From: Nocardioides sp. SR21
GTDB lineage: Bacteria > Actinomycetota > Actinomycetes > Propionibacteriales > Nocardioidaceae
Assembly (NCBI RefSeq): GCF_022761125.1
Contig: NZ_JAKWJR010000005.1
Coordinates: 124,001 to 188,000, forward strand
DNA: 64,000 nucleotides
Direction of reading: 5' to 3'
A model generated the notes under the pieces. It made no database searches. It was not told the DNA's origin and worked only from the letters and a program-made list of their open reading frames with translations. The first letter of the stretch is position 1. Each line of letters begins with the position of its first letter. The position numbers were made by a program, and so were the translations under genes. This document shows positions 33,310 to 41,928 of this stretch, one piece after another.

Positions 33310-33729
33310 TTACGTGACGAAGATGCAGAACGGGTGGCCGGCCGGGTCGGCGAACACGTAGAGCGGCTCGTCCGGGTCGTCGGTGCGGTCGAACAGCACG
33401 GCGCCGCCGAGCTCGAGGACCCGCAGCCGCTGCTGCTCGAGGGCGTCGGTGTCGGCGACGCCCAGGTCCAGGTGCACCATCATCTGCTGGTCGCCGGACC
33501 GGTCCGGCTCCGGCGTCCACACCGGCGGGACGTACTGGGGGTTCTGCTGGAAGGCCAGGCCGTGGACGCCGGCCGGCGCGCGGAGCACCAGCCAGTCCTC
33601 GCCCTCCGCGGGCGTCTCGTCGCCGGGTCGGTAGGAGTACCCGAGCAGGTCGCGGTAGAAGTCGCCCAGCACGCGGGGCTCGCGGCAGTCGAGGACGGTC
33701 TGCAGGAGGGACGGGTACGGCGCGCTCAT
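33310..33729 (-). CDS. VOC family (glyoxalase/bleomycin-resistance fold) protein
   Basis: 139 residues. Paired beta-alpha-beta-beta-beta modules: LLQTVLDCREPRVLGDFYRD in the first and MMVHLDLGVADTDALEQQRL in the second, closing with PLYVFADPAGHPFCIFVT. The second-module His and the closing ADPAGHPFC are typical of the fold. Members bind metals or sequester drugs; no substrate can be assigned. Divergent from two small genes, with a dyad between. Confidence 0.88.
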   Translation of the reverse strand: MSAPYPSLLQTVLDCREPRVLGDFYRDLLGYSYRPGDETPAEGEDWLVLRAPAGVHGLAFQQNPQYVPPVWTPEPDRSGDQQMMVHLDLGVADTDALEQQRLRVLELGGAVLFDRTDDPDEPLYVFADPAGHPFCIFVT

Positions 33730-33746
33730 CTCGTCACCGTACGACG

Positions 33747-33763
33747 CTCGACTCTAAGTCGAG
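33747..33763. promoter_or_regulatory. Dyad CTCGACT-CTA-AGTCGAG
   Basis: Perfect 7-bp arms in the divergent intergenic region, 18 bases before the VOC start and 21 bases before ATG 33784. Likely operator; regulator unknown. Confidence 0.4.
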
Positions 33764-33783
33764 TAACACGCTAGACTTTATTC

Positions 33784-33954
33784 ATGAGGAGGTCGGAACC
33801 ACTCGACGTCGCACTGCTCGCGACCGGCGGCATCGTCCTCGTGGCGCTCGCGCTGACCGAGAGCTACGGGCAGCTGGTGGCCGCGCTGGCGGCGTACGCG
33901 ATCGCGTGGTGGGTCCTCGGCCTCGAACGACCGCGATCGGGGGACTCGAGATGA
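33784..33954 (+). CDS. Small membrane protein, 56 aa, unknown
   Basis: ATG 33784, MRRSEPLDVALLATGGIVLV, followed by one or two hydrophobic helices (ALALTESYGQLVAALAAYAI, AWWVLGLERP) and a charged tail. It is preceded by an AT-rich stretch (CTAGACTTTATTC) suitable as a promoter. The stop overlaps the next start by four bases (ATGA), supporting real translation. No family recognised. Confidence 0.55.
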   Translation: MRRSEPLDVALLATGGIVLVALALTESYGQLVAALAAYAIAWWVLGLERPRSGDSR

Positions 33955-34106
33955 GGAACAGCACCGTCGACCTCGCCCAGCTGCGGCAGCGGCGCGAGGC
34001 CGTTCGCACCAAGGAGCTCGCCGAGCTCCTGGAGCGACGCCCCGACCTGTGGGGCGTGCACCTGCCGGCGGACCTGGCGGCCGAGTACGTCCTCTGGTCC
34101 GCCTGA
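33951..34106 (+). CDS. Small protein, 51 aa, unknown
   Basis: ATG 33951, overlapping the stop of the small membrane protein gene. The sequence is helical and charged (VDLAQLRQRREAVRTKELAE, LLERRPDLWGVHLPADLAAE), ending EYVLWSA. No signal or membrane segment. It probably works with the membrane protein encoded in the same transcript; no family recognised. Confidence 0.5.
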   Translation: MRNSTVDLAQLRQRREAVRTKELAELLERRPDLWGVHLPADLAAEYVLWSA

Positions 34107-34110
34107 CCGG

Positions 34111-34962
34111 TCAGGCGCAGCCGATCGGCTCCGTGGTCGCCGGCCACCGCTGGACGTCGGACGGGTCGTCGAGGCTCACGAGGTACGCCGCCTTCGGGTG
34201 GTCCCCCAGCCACAGCGCGCGGCCGTCGCGCTGCCATCCGGTGTCGGTGGCGTGGGCGGGCAGCGTCGCCGACGAGTCGGGCGTGGTGGTGAGGTAGTCG
34301 CTGAGCTCGCCCGAGTCGCCGCCCAGGTACGCGTCGTAGGTGCGGTCCCAGTCGGTGCGCTTGCCGACCCAGAGCCAGGTGAGGTCCTGCCAGTCGCAGT
34401 GCTCGGCGCCCGGGAACGACACGACCTCGGACGTCGGCACCGGCGAGCCCGCCGAGTCCTCCCACACCTCGAAGCCGAGGTCCTCGGCGACCTCGACGCC
34501 CAGCTCTGCCGGATCGCAGGTCGCCCACGCCTCGACGCCCCAGCCGGTGTCGTCCTGGTAGTCGGTGACGTCGTCGTGCACGACCACCGCGGCCTTGGTC
34601 TGCTCGCCGACGTCGTACGACAGCAGGGCGCGGCCGTCGTCGACCCGCTCGACCCGGTAGCCGTCGTCGGGCATCGCCGCCCACTCCTCCTCGAGCCAGT
34701 TGTCGAGCGCGTCCTGCGCGGAGTCCTGGACCTCGACGAGCCCGTCGTCGTAGCCCGCACCTCCACCGCGCCGCGGGTCGCCGGCGCACTCGAGCGCGAG
34801 CCCGGCGGCGCCGGAGGCCTCGAGCGCGGTGGCGCGGTCGCGGTAGTCGAGCTCGACGAACATCGGGCCGTCGTACGGCGCACCCGCCGGGTCGGCCTCG
34901 AGCGCGGCCTCGGAGCCGCACCCGGCGAGGAGCAGCGCGGCGAGGAGGACCGCGGGTCGCAT
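34111..34962 (-). CDS. Lipoprotein of unknown function, 283 aa
   Basis: A lipoprotein signal MRPAVLLAALLLAGC with Cys 15 as the lipidated residue. The mature part is acidic and rich in Asp, Trp and Tyr (GWGVEAWATCDPAELGVEVA), with paired cysteines (near 59, 149, 190 and 282) that could form disulfides. I recognise no family. The start shares one base with the stop of the purU gene (TGATG), so the two are translationally coupled, though no functional link is evident. Confidence 0.75.
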   Translation of the reverse strand: MRPAVLLAALLLAGCGSEAALEADPAGAPYDGPMFVELDYRDRATALEASGAAGLALECAGDPRRGGGAGYDDGLVEVQDSAQDALDNWLEEEWAAMPDDGYRVERVDDGRALLSYDVGEQTKAAVVVHDDVTDYQDDTGWGVEAWATCDPAELGVEVAEDLGFEVWEDSAGSPVPTSEVVSFPGAEHCDWQDLTWLWVGKRTDWDRTYDAYLGGDSGELSDYLTTTPDSSATLPAHATDTGWQRDGRALWLGDHPKAAYLVSLDDPSDVQRWPATTEPIGCA

Positions 34963-35807
34963 CAGCGGAAGACCACCGTGCGGTGGCCGTTGAGCAGCAC
35001 CCGCGACTGCGAGTGCCAGCGCACCGCGCGCGAGAGCACCTGCGCCTCGACGTCACGCCCGGCGCCGACCATCGCGTCCTGGTCGTAGCCGTGGTCGATG
35101 CGCATCACGTCCTGCTCGATGATCGGGCCCTCGTCGAGGTCACCGGTGACGTAGTGCGCGGTCGCGCCGACGATCTTCACGCCGCGGTCGAACGCTTGGT
35201 GGTACGGCTTCGCGCCCTTGAAGCTCGGCAGGAACGAGTGGTGGATGTTGATCGCGCGCCCGGACAGCTCGCGACACAGCCCGTCGGACAGCACCTGCAT
35301 GTAGCGCGCGAGCACCACCAGCTGCACGTCGAGGTCCTTGACCAGCTCGAGCAGCTGCGCCTCGGCCTGCGGCTTGGTGTCCGGCGTGACCGGGACGTGG
35401 TGGAACGGCACGCCGTACGACGCCGCCATCGCGCCCGCGTCGGGGTGGTTGGAGACCACCGCGGGGATCTCGATCGGCAGCGAGCCGGTGCTGGTGCGGA
35501 ACAGCAGGTCGTTGAGGCAGTGCAGGTGCTTGGAGACCATGATCAGCGTCCGGTACGGCGCCGCCGCGTCGTGGATCTCGACGTGCATGTCGAACCGCCC
35601 GGCGACCTCGGCGAAGTCCGCCCGCAACCCCTCGACGCCGGCCGGGGCCGGCACGTCCACGTCGATGCGCATGAAGAAGCGGCCGCTCAGGCGGTCACCG
35701 AACTGCTGGCTCTCGAGGATGTTGCCGCCGCGCTCGGCGAGGAACCCGGAGACGGCATGCACGATGCCGGGCCGGTCGGGACACGAGAGGATCAGCACGA
35801 AGGACAC
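34962..35807 (-). CDS. purU: Formyltetrahydrofolate deformylase
   Basis: 281 residues from GTG 35807. The N-terminal ACT domain (VLILSCPDRPGIVHAVSGFL) and C-terminal formyltransferase fold (IPAVVSNHPDAGAMAASYGV, RAINIHHSFLPSFKGAKPYH, KIVGATAHYVTGDLDEGPII) carry the catalytic Asn-His-Asp pattern of PurU. It hydrolyses 10-formyl-THF to formate and THF, balancing one-carbon pools for purine synthesis. Length and domain order are standard. Divergent from the VanY-like lipoprotein gene. Confidence 0.95.
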   Translation of the reverse strand: MSFVLILSCPDRPGIVHAVSGFLAERGGNILESQQFGDRLSGRFFMRIDVDVPAPAGVEGLRADFAEVAGRFDMHVEIHDAAAPYRTLIMVSKHLHCLNDLLFRTSTGSLPIEIPAVVSNHPDAGAMAASYGVPFHHVPVTPDTKPQAEAQLLELVKDLDVQLVVLARYMQVLSDGLCRELSGRAINIHHSFLPSFKGAKPYHQAFDRGVKIVGATAHYVTGDLDEGPIIEQDVMRIDHGYDQDAMVGAGRDVEAQVLSRAVRWHSQSRVLLNGHRTVVFR

Positions 35808-35883
35808 GGAGTAACTCTGGCACGTCCCGGGGTTGCCGACCGGCCGCAGGGGTAGACGTACCCTGGACGACGGGGAGGCACGG

Positions 35884-37113
35884 ATGCGACTGGGGCGCGC
35901 ACTCGGAGCGGCGACGCTGGCACTGGCGATCGCCGCGACCTCGGCCTGCTCCGGCTCGTCCGAGGCCGGTGACCCGGCGCCGGACGGGACGACCAGCGCC
36001 GCGGCCGCGACGCCCTCGCCCGACGCCGAGCCCGGCGCGGAGCCCACGCTCGACCCCGCGCACGCCGTCGACCCGCCCGGCAGGCGCACCGGCCTGATCG
36101 CGCCGGCCGACATCGTCGTCAACGGCGCCTCGACCATCCCGCAGGAGAAGGTCGCCGAGATCGAGAGGCTCCGGGGCGTCGAGGACGTCGAGCGGATCTC
36201 GCTGGTCCAGATCCCGGTCGAGAACCGGTCCCTCAGCATCGCGGCCGTGGACCCGGCGACGTACCGGAACTGGATCACCGACACCGACGACGCCAAGTTC
36301 GACGACGCCTGGGAGCGGGTCGCGGCGGGCGAGCTGGCGATCCCCGAGAAGACCGTGCGCCGGCTACCGGTCGACGACAACGGGTTCCTCCCGCTCGGCA
36401 GCACCAGCGACGCCCCGCAGGCGCACGTCGGGGCGTACACCGAGCAGTCCTGGCTGGTCGACGCGGTCGTGAACGACACCTGGGTCTCCACGCTCGACAT
36501 GACCGAGGGCAACGCGCTGCTGATCCGCACCGGGGGCGTCGCGCCGGAGCCGCTGCGCAAGCCGATCCAGCAGATCCTCGCCGGCACCGACGCCACCGTG
36601 TCGATGACCGACGCCGTCGCGCGCAACGGACTCGACCCGGGCGTCGTGCAGACCGCGGTCGTCGTCGGCACCATCGCCGACGCGGTCGGCACCTACCGCT
36701 ACTCCGTGCTGTCCGGCGGTCGGATCGCCCCCGACCCGGCCTGGGTGCGCGAGCACATCGTGACCGCGCCGGTGCCGATCCTCGGGAACGTCACCTGCAA
36801 CAAGCTGCTGATCCCGCAGCTGCGGGCCGCGCTCGAGGACGTCGTGGCGCAGGGCCTGGCCGACAAGATCCATCCCGACGACTACGCCGGCTGCTACAAC
36901 CCTCGGTTCATCGCCGGCTCCACGACGCTGTCCAACCACGCGTTCGGACTCGCCGTCGACCTCAACGTCGCCGGCAACGAGCGCGGCACCGTCGGCGAGA
37001 TCGACCGCGGCGTGGTCGCGATCTTCGAGCACTGGGGCTTCACCTGGGGCGGCGACTGGGCCTACACCGACCCGATGCACTTCGAGATGAACCAGCTCGT
37101 CCAGCCCCGCTAG
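35884..37113 (+). CDS. M15/VanY-type D-alanyl-D-alanine carboxypeptidase lipoprotein
   Basis: 409 residues from ATG 35884 (GGGGAGG upstream). Lipoprotein signal ending ATSAC, then a low-complexity Pro/Ala/Thr linker and a domain of about 200 residues without a clear assignment. The C-terminal third is the peptidase: SNHAFGLAVD (His 352, Asp 359) and PMHFEM (His 399), the zinc and catalytic pattern of M15 enzymes. It probably trims peptidoglycan stem peptides at the outer face of the membrane. Confidence 0.87.
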   Translation: MRLGRALGAATLALAIAATSACSGSSEAGDPAPDGTTSAAAATPSPDAEPGAEPTLDPAHAVDPPGRRTGLIAPADIVVNGASTIPQEKVAEIERLRGVEDVERISLVQIPVENRSLSIAAVDPATYRNWITDTDDAKFDDAWERVAAGELAIPEKTVRRLPVDDNGFLPLGSTSDAPQAHVGAYTEQSWLVDAVVNDTWVSTLDMTEGNALLIRTGGVAPEPLRKPIQQILAGTDATVSMTDAVARNGLDPGVVQTAVVVGTIADAVGTYRYSVLSGGRIAPDPAWVREHIVTAPVPILGNVTCNKLLIPQLRAALEDVVAQGLADKIHPDDYAGCYNPRFIAGSTTLSNHAFGLAVDLNVAGNERGTVGEIDRGVVAIFEHWGFTWGGDWAYTDPMHFEMNQLVQPR

Positions 37114-37114
37114 C

Positions 37115-37203
37115 GTCCTGAGTCGGAAGTCCGTGCGCGTCGCGCGTGCTCAGGGTGCGTGCCACGGGTGCGCGAAGCGCACCCGGAGCATTTGATTCAG
37201 GAC
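37115..37203. repeat. 89-nt element with terminal inverted repeats and inner hairpin
   Basis: The ends GTCCTGAGTC (37115-37124) and GATTCAGGAC (37194-37203) are inverted repeats with one mismatch. Inside, CGGGTGCGC-GAA-GCGCACCCG (37165-37185) forms a 9-bp hairpin. It fills most of the gap between the carboxypeptidase and quinone reductase genes. It may be a terminator or a small MITE-like repeat. Confidence 0.55.
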
Positions 37204-37229
37204 ACCAGCCACGCGCTAGCGTCGGGGCC

Positions 37230-38192
37230 ATGCGTGCCGTTCGAGTCGTCAGCACCACCGGCCCCGCCGACGTCGTCGTGGGCGACGTCCCCGAGCCGGC
37301 GCCCGGTCCCGACGACGTCCTCGTCGAGGTGCATGCGGTCGGGGTCTCGTTCCCCGACCTGCTGCTGAGCAAGGGCGAGTACCAGCTCAAGCCGGAGGTG
37401 CCGTTCACCCTCGGCGTCGACTTCGCCGGCACCGTGGTCAGCGGACCCGGCTTCGAGCCCGGCCAGCGGGTCGCCGGTGTGGGCGGGTACGGCGGTGCGG
37501 CCGAGCGGGTCGCGAACCCGGCGATGTTCACGTTCGCGCTTCCCGACGAGCTGTCGTACGACGAGGGCGCCGCGCTGCCGATGAACTACCTCACCGCGCA
37601 GTTCGCGCTCGCCGAGCGCGGCCAGCTGAGGGCCGGCGAGACCGTGCTGGTGCACGGCGCCGCCGGTGGCGTCGGGACCGCGACCCTCCAGGTCGCGAAG
37701 GGGTACGGCGCCCGCACGATCGCGGTCGTCAGCACCGACGAGAAGGCCGAGGTGGCGCGGGCCGCCGGCGCCGACGAGGTCGTGCTGCTCGACGGGTTCA
37801 AGGAGTCGGTGCAGGAGCTCACCGGCGGCCGGGGCGTCGACGTCGTCCTCGACGTGGTCGGCGGCGACGCGTTCACCGACTCGCTGCGGGTGCTGGGCAC
37901 CCAGGGCCGGCTGCTCGTGGTCGGCTTCGCGGCCGGGCAGGGGATCCCCGAGGTGAAGGTGAACCGGCTGCTGCTCAACAACGTCGACGTGCGCGGCGTC
38001 GGCTGGGGTGCGTACGCGATGCTGCGCCCCGGCTACATGCAGGAGCAGTGGGCCGAGCTGGTGCCGATGATGGCCTCCGGCGTCGTGAAGCCGCCGATCG
38101 GGGCGACGTACGACCTGGACGGGTTCGGGCAGGCGCTGCTGGACATGGCCGACCGCAGGACGCTCGGGAAGTCGGTCGTCCGCGTCCGCTGA
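37230..38192 (+). CDS. NADPH:quinone oxidoreductase family (zinc-free MDR) protein
   Basis: 320 residues from ATG 37230. GroES-like N-terminal domain (VLVEVHAVGVSFPDLLLSKG, FTLGVDFAGTVVSGPGFEPG) and Rossmann domain with the nucleotide loop VHGAAGGVGTATLQVAKGYG. The structural and catalytic zinc cysteines of alcohol dehydrogenases are absent, which fits quinone reductase/crotonyl-CoA reductase-like MDR proteins. Likely NADPH-dependent reduction of a quinone or enone. Single gene. Confidence 0.9.
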   Translation: MRAVRVVSTTGPADVVVGDVPEPAPGPDDVLVEVHAVGVSFPDLLLSKGEYQLKPEVPFTLGVDFAGTVVSGPGFEPGQRVAGVGGYGGAAERVANPAMFTFALPDELSYDEGAALPMNYLTAQFALAERGQLRAGETVLVHGAAGGVGTATLQVAKGYGARTIAVVSTDEKAEVARAAGADEVVLLDGFKESVQELTGGRGVDVVLDVVGGDAFTDSLRVLGTQGRLLVVGFAAGQGIPEVKVNRLLLNNVDVRGVGWGAYAMLRPGYMQEQWAELVPMMASGVVKPPIGATYDLDGFGQALLDMADRRTLGKSVVRVR

Positions 38193-38251
38193 CGTTCGCC
38201 CTGCGCGAAGGCTGGCGACGGATCCCAGGGCCGACGGTTAGGGTCGGCACC

Positions 38252-40201
38252 GTGAGCACTCTCGACGCGGCCCGCTCGGGCATGGACCCCGCCATCCGTC
38301 CGCAGGACGACCTGTTCGGCCACGTCAACGGACGCTGGCTCGACGAGACCGAGATCCCGTCCGACCGCTCGAGCTGGGGTCCGTTCGTCCAGCTCGCGGA
38401 TGCCGCGGAGGAGCAGGTCCACGCGATCATCGAGGACCTCGCGCGCCAGGTCGCCGCGGGTGCCGCGGTCGGCGACGACGCCCGCAAGATCGGTGACCTG
38501 TTCGCGTCGTTCATGGACACCGAGACCATCGACGCCAACGGCATCGCGCCGGTCCGGCCGTGGCTCGCCAAGGTCGACGCCCTGCAGGACGTCGGCGAGC
38601 TCGGCGCGTTCCTCGGCGGGTTCGAGCGGATCGGCGGCCACGGCCTGTTCGGGTCGTACGTCGACACCGACTCCAAGAACTCCGACCGCTACCTCTTCAA
38701 CCTGCTCCAGGGCGGGCTCGGGCTGCCGGACGAGTCGTACTACAAGGACGAGAAGTTCGCCGAGGTCCGCGAGAAGTACGTCGCCTACCTGACCCGGCTG
38801 TTCACGCTCGGCGAGCACCCCGACCCCGCCGCCGCGGCCGCGACCGTGCTCGCGATCGACACCAAGCTCGCCGACGGGCACTGGGAGCGCGCGGAGACCC
38901 GCGAGGTCCAGAAGACCTACAACCTGATGACGAAGGCCGAGCTGGCCGAGCTGTGCCCGTCGTTCGACTGGGACGGCTACGTCGCCGCGCTCGGCGGCAA
39001 CGACGCGACGCTCGCCGAGGCGTGCGTGCGGCAGCCGTCGTACTTCGCGCACCTGTCCGGCGTGATCGACGAGGTGCCGGTCGAGCAGTGGCGCGAGTGG
39101 CTGCGCTCGCACGTGCTGCGCGCGGCGGCGGCGTACCTCACCGACGACTTCGTCGAGGCCAACTTCGACTTCTACGGCCGCACCCTCAACGGCACCCCCG
39201 AGCTGCGGGCGCGGTGGAAGCGCGGGGTGGCGCTGGTCGAGGGCGCGATCGGCGAGGCCGTCGGCAAGGAGTACGTCGCGCGGCACTTCCCGCCGCGGTC
39301 CAAGGCGCTGATGGACGAGCTGGTGGGGAACCTGCTCGCCGCCTATCGCCAGTCGATCTCCAGGCTCGACTGGATGACCGACGAGACCAAGGAGCGCGCG
39401 TTCCAGAAGCTCGAGAAGTTCCGCACCAAGATCGGCTACCCCGACAAGTTCCGCGACTACTCCGCGCTCGAGGTCAGCGCCGACGACCTGTTCGACAACG
39501 TCGCCGCGGCGTCGGCCTTCGAGACCGACCGCGAGCTCGCGAAGATCGGTGCGCCGGTCGACCGCGACGAGTGGTTCATGCTGCCGCAGACCGTCAACGC
39601 CTACTACAACCCCGGCACCAACGAGATCTGCTTCCCGGCCGCGATCCTGCAGGCGCCGTTCTTCTCCCCGGACGCCGAGGAGGCCGAGAACTACGGCGGC
39701 ATCGGCGCGGTCATCGGCCACGAGATCGGCCACGGCTTCGACGACCAGGGCGCGCAGTACGACGGCGCGGGCAACCTCAACGACTGGTGGACCCCGGACG
39801 ACAAGGCCGCCTTCGAGCTGAAGTCCAAGAAGCTGATCGACCAGTACGACGCCTTCGAGCCGCGCAACCTGCCGGGCGAGCACGTCAACGGCGCGCTCAC
39901 CGTCGGCGAGAACATCGGCGACCTCGGCGGGCTGACGATCGCGCACACGGCGTACCTCATCGCCCGTGGTGGAACGGCGTCGGTCGAGGAGCGCCGGGCG
40001 CTGTTCTCGAACTGGGCCTACTGCTGGCGGACCAAGCGCCGCAAGGAGCAGGAGCAGCAGTACCTCACCATCGACCCGCACTCGCCCTCGGAGTTCCGCG
40101 CGAACATCGTGCGCAACCTCGACGAGTTCCACGAGGTCTTCGAGACGGTCCCCGGCGACGGGCTGTGGCTCGACGCCGAGGACCGCGTCCGGATCTGGTG
40201 A
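38252..40201 (+). CDS. M13 family metallopeptidase (PepO/neprilysin-like)
   Basis: 649 residues from GTG 38252; ATG 38282 is an alternative. The N-terminal peptidase_M13_N region (PQDDLFGHVNGRWLDETEIP) is followed by the C-terminal catalytic domain: NAYYNPGTNEICFPAAILQA, zinc motif HEIGH at 490-494 with GFDDQGAQYD, and GENIGD with the third ligand Glu 553, closing near CWRTKRRKEQ and SPSEFRANIVRNLDEFHEVF. No signal peptide, so a cytoplasmic endopeptidase acting on small peptides, as in PepO. Confidence 0.95.
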   Translation: MSTLDAARSGMDPAIRPQDDLFGHVNGRWLDETEIPSDRSSWGPFVQLADAAEEQVHAIIEDLARQVAAGAAVGDDARKIGDLFASFMDTETIDANGIAPVRPWLAKVDALQDVGELGAFLGGFERIGGHGLFGSYVDTDSKNSDRYLFNLLQGGLGLPDESYYKDEKFAEVREKYVAYLTRLFTLGEHPDPAAAAATVLAIDTKLADGHWERAETREVQKTYNLMTKAELAELCPSFDWDGYVAALGGNDATLAEACVRQPSYFAHLSGVIDEVPVEQWREWLRSHVLRAAAAYLTDDFVEANFDFYGRTLNGTPELRARWKRGVALVEGAIGEAVGKEYVARHFPPRSKALMDELVGNLLAAYRQSISRLDWMTDETKERAFQKLEKFRTKIGYPDKFRDYSALEVSADDLFDNVAAASAFETDRELAKIGAPVDRDEWFMLPQTVNAYYNPGTNEICFPAAILQAPFFSPDAEEAENYGGIGAVIGHEIGHGFDDQGAQYDGAGNLNDWWTPDDKAAFELKSKKLIDQYDAFEPRNLPGEHVNGALTVGENIGDLGGLTIAHTAYLIARGGTASVEERRALFSNWAYCWRTKRRKEQEQQYLTIDPHSPSEFRANIVRNLDEFHEVFETVPGDGLWLDAEDRVRIW

Positions 40202-40216
40202 CCGCGTCTCGCGGTC
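40200..40216 (+). terminator. Hairpin at the end of the M13 peptidase gene
   Basis: GACCGCG-TCT-CGCGGTC, a 7-bp stem overlapping the last bases of the stop codon. Further GC-rich inverted segments follow to about 40260. There is no U-tract. Confidence 0.4.
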
Positions 40217-40321
40217 CGCGTCTCGCGCGTCGGCTTCGCCGCCGCGCGGGCCGCGAGATCGGTCTCGGGCTTGATCGGTCAGCGGTGTGGTGCAGGTAGG
40301 CGCGAGGGCTGCGGGCCGCTG

Positions 40322-40714
40322 CTAGCAGCGCGCGAGATCACCGACCAGGAAGTCGCCGCCGGCACCCTCGCCGGTGATCTCGCCCATGCCGGCGGTGAAG
40401 TAGTCGCCGCGCTGCCAGACCAGCGACTTCACGCCGGACAGCCGGCCGGCCGCCGTACGGAAGGTGGCGTCGACCCGCTCCTCGCCGCGGGTGCGCGACA
40501 TCCCGGCGACGTGGGCGTGGCTCGCGCCGCGGTTGTCGAGGCGGACCTTCACGCGGATCCGGCCGTCGCCGAGCGGCTCCTTGCAGAGCTGGAGCTTCGC
40601 GCCGTGGGTCCTCATCGAGGTGGTCCAGGCCGCGTGGGCGGCCGGGCCGGTGAGGGTCATCGTGGCGAGCAGGAGGCAGGTGAGCGCTCCGAGGACGGTC
40701 AGTCGCTGGGTCAT
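40322..40714 (-). CDS. Small secreted protein, 130 aa (paralogue of 42591-42986)
   Basis: Signal peptide (MTQRLTVLGALTCLLLATMT, cleavage after AAHA) followed by a mature domain starting AWTTSMRTHGAKLQLCKEPL and ending GDFLVGDLARC. The protein at 42591-42986 matches it along its length: AWTT start, HGxKxQxCKxPL, VRLDNRGA-HAH, SGVKSLV-RGD, and a closing ARC. The two conserved Cys (after LQL/AQV and at the end) may form a disulfide. Function unknown; exported beta-rich protein. Confidence 0.75.
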   Translation of the reverse strand: MTQRLTVLGALTCLLLATMTLTGPAAHAAWTTSMRTHGAKLQLCKEPLGDGRIRVKVRLDNRGASHAHVAGMSRTRGEERVDATFRTAAGRLSGVKSLVWQRGDYFTAGMGEITGEGAGGDFLVGDLARC

Positions 40715-40764
40715 GCTCCCGGTCTATCCGCAGGCAGGCATGGGGAAACCTCTAGGGTCGCGGG

Positions 40765-41460
40765 GTGGGCGTGCGATTCGAGTGGGGTCCGACCGGTGCG
40801 GCGGCGACCGCCGCGCCGTACACCGTCGTCGTGGACGTGCTGTCGTTCACCACGACGCTGTCGGTGGCCGTGGAGCGGGGGATGACGGTCTACCCGTTCC
40901 GCTGGAAGGACGAGCGGGCCGAGGCGTACGCCGTGGAGCGCGACGCCGTCCTGGCCCGCGGTCGCTCCGAGCGGACCGGCGTCAGCCTGTCCCCGGCGAC
41001 GGTGCGGGCGGCCGAGGGTGTCGAGCGGCTGGTGCTGCCGTCGCCGAACGGCTCGGCGATCGCGTTCGGGCTCGCGGAGACCGGTGCGACCGTCGTCGGT
41101 GCCTCGCTGCGGAACGCGACGGCCGTCGCCCGGTGGCTCGCTGGCAGGGACGTCGCGGTGATCGCGGCGGGCGAGCGCTGGCCGGACGGCTCGCTGCGTC
41201 CGGCCGTCGAGGACCTCTGGGGCGCCGGCGCGGTGATCGCGGGGCTCGTCGACCTGGGCGCCACCGAGCTGACGCCGGAGGCGCGGACGGCCGAGCGCGC
41301 CTTCCGCGCCGCGGACCTTCCCGGCGACCTGGTCGCCTGCACGAGCGGGCAGGAGCTCGTCGACCTGGGCTTCCCGGGGGACGTCGACATCGCTGCCGAG
41401 CTCGACGCGGCCGACGTCGTACCCGTGCTCCGCGGTGACGCGTTCGAGGACGCGCGATGA
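40765..41460 (+). CDS. comB: 2-phosphosulfolactate phosphatase family (ComB)
   Basis: 231 residues from GTG 40765. VVVDVLSFTTTLSVAVERGM near the start, LVLPSPNGSAIAFGLAETGA, SLRNATAVARWLAGRDVAVI and AAGERWPDGSLRPAVEDLWG are the conserved blocks of the ComB family, Mg-dependent phosphatases that act on 2-phosphosulfolactate in coenzyme M or sulfolactate pathways. Other pathway genes are not adjacent, so the actual substrate here is uncertain. The stop overlaps the next gene by four bases (ATGA). Confidence 0.88.
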   Translation: MGVRFEWGPTGAAATAAPYTVVVDVLSFTTTLSVAVERGMTVYPFRWKDERAEAYAVERDAVLARGRSERTGVSLSPATVRAAEGVERLVLPSPNGSAIAFGLAETGATVVGASLRNATAVARWLAGRDVAVIAAGERWPDGSLRPAVEDLWGAGAVIAGLVDLGATELTPEARTAERAFRAADLPGDLVACTSGQELVDLGFPGDVDIAAELDAADVVPVLRGDAFEDAR

Positions 41461-41906
41461 CCGGACCCCGTGACGCGGCGACCCGCAAGGCCGACACCCT
41501 GCGGATGTGGGCGACGCCCGAGATCGACGTCTGGGTGGCGACCGCCTCACCTGAGGGCGAGGCGCACCTCGTGCCGCTCTCGCTGGCGTGGGTCGAGGAG
41601 CGGTTCGTGGTCGCGCTGCAGGCGAGTGCCCGCACGGCGCGCGACCTGCGCGCGAACGGCCGGGCCCGGCTCGCGGTCGGGCCGACGCGTGACGTGACGA
41701 TGATCGACGCGGTGCTGGAACGCGAGGTGCCGGTGTCCGAGGACGCCGGCCTGGGCGTCGCGTACGCCGCCCAGGCCGACTGGGACCCGCGGGGCTCCGA
41801 CGGCTACGTCTTCCTCGTGCTGCGCCCGGAAAGGGTGCAGGCCTGGCGAGAGGCGGACGAGATCGCCGGCCGGACCGTGATGCGCCGCAGGTCCTGGCTG
41901 GTCTGA
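41457..41906 (+). CDS. Pyridoxamine 5'-phosphate oxidase family protein (F420/FMN split barrel)
   Basis: 149 residues, coupled to comB. ADTLRMWATPEIDVWVATAS, PEGEAHLVPLSLAWVEERFV and ALQASARTARDLRANGRARL follow the split-barrel pattern of F420- or FMN-dependent PPOX-like proteins, whose RTARDLR helix binds the cofactor phosphate. Redox role and substrate unknown. Confidence 0.83.
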   Translation: MTGPRDAATRKADTLRMWATPEIDVWVATASPEGEAHLVPLSLAWVEERFVVALQASARTARDLRANGRARLAVGPTRDVTMIDAVLEREVPVSEDAGLGVAYAAQADWDPRGSDGYVFLVLRPERVQAWREADEIAGRTVMRRRSWLV

Positions 41907-41928
41907 CCCAGCACCTGGTCCAGCGGGG

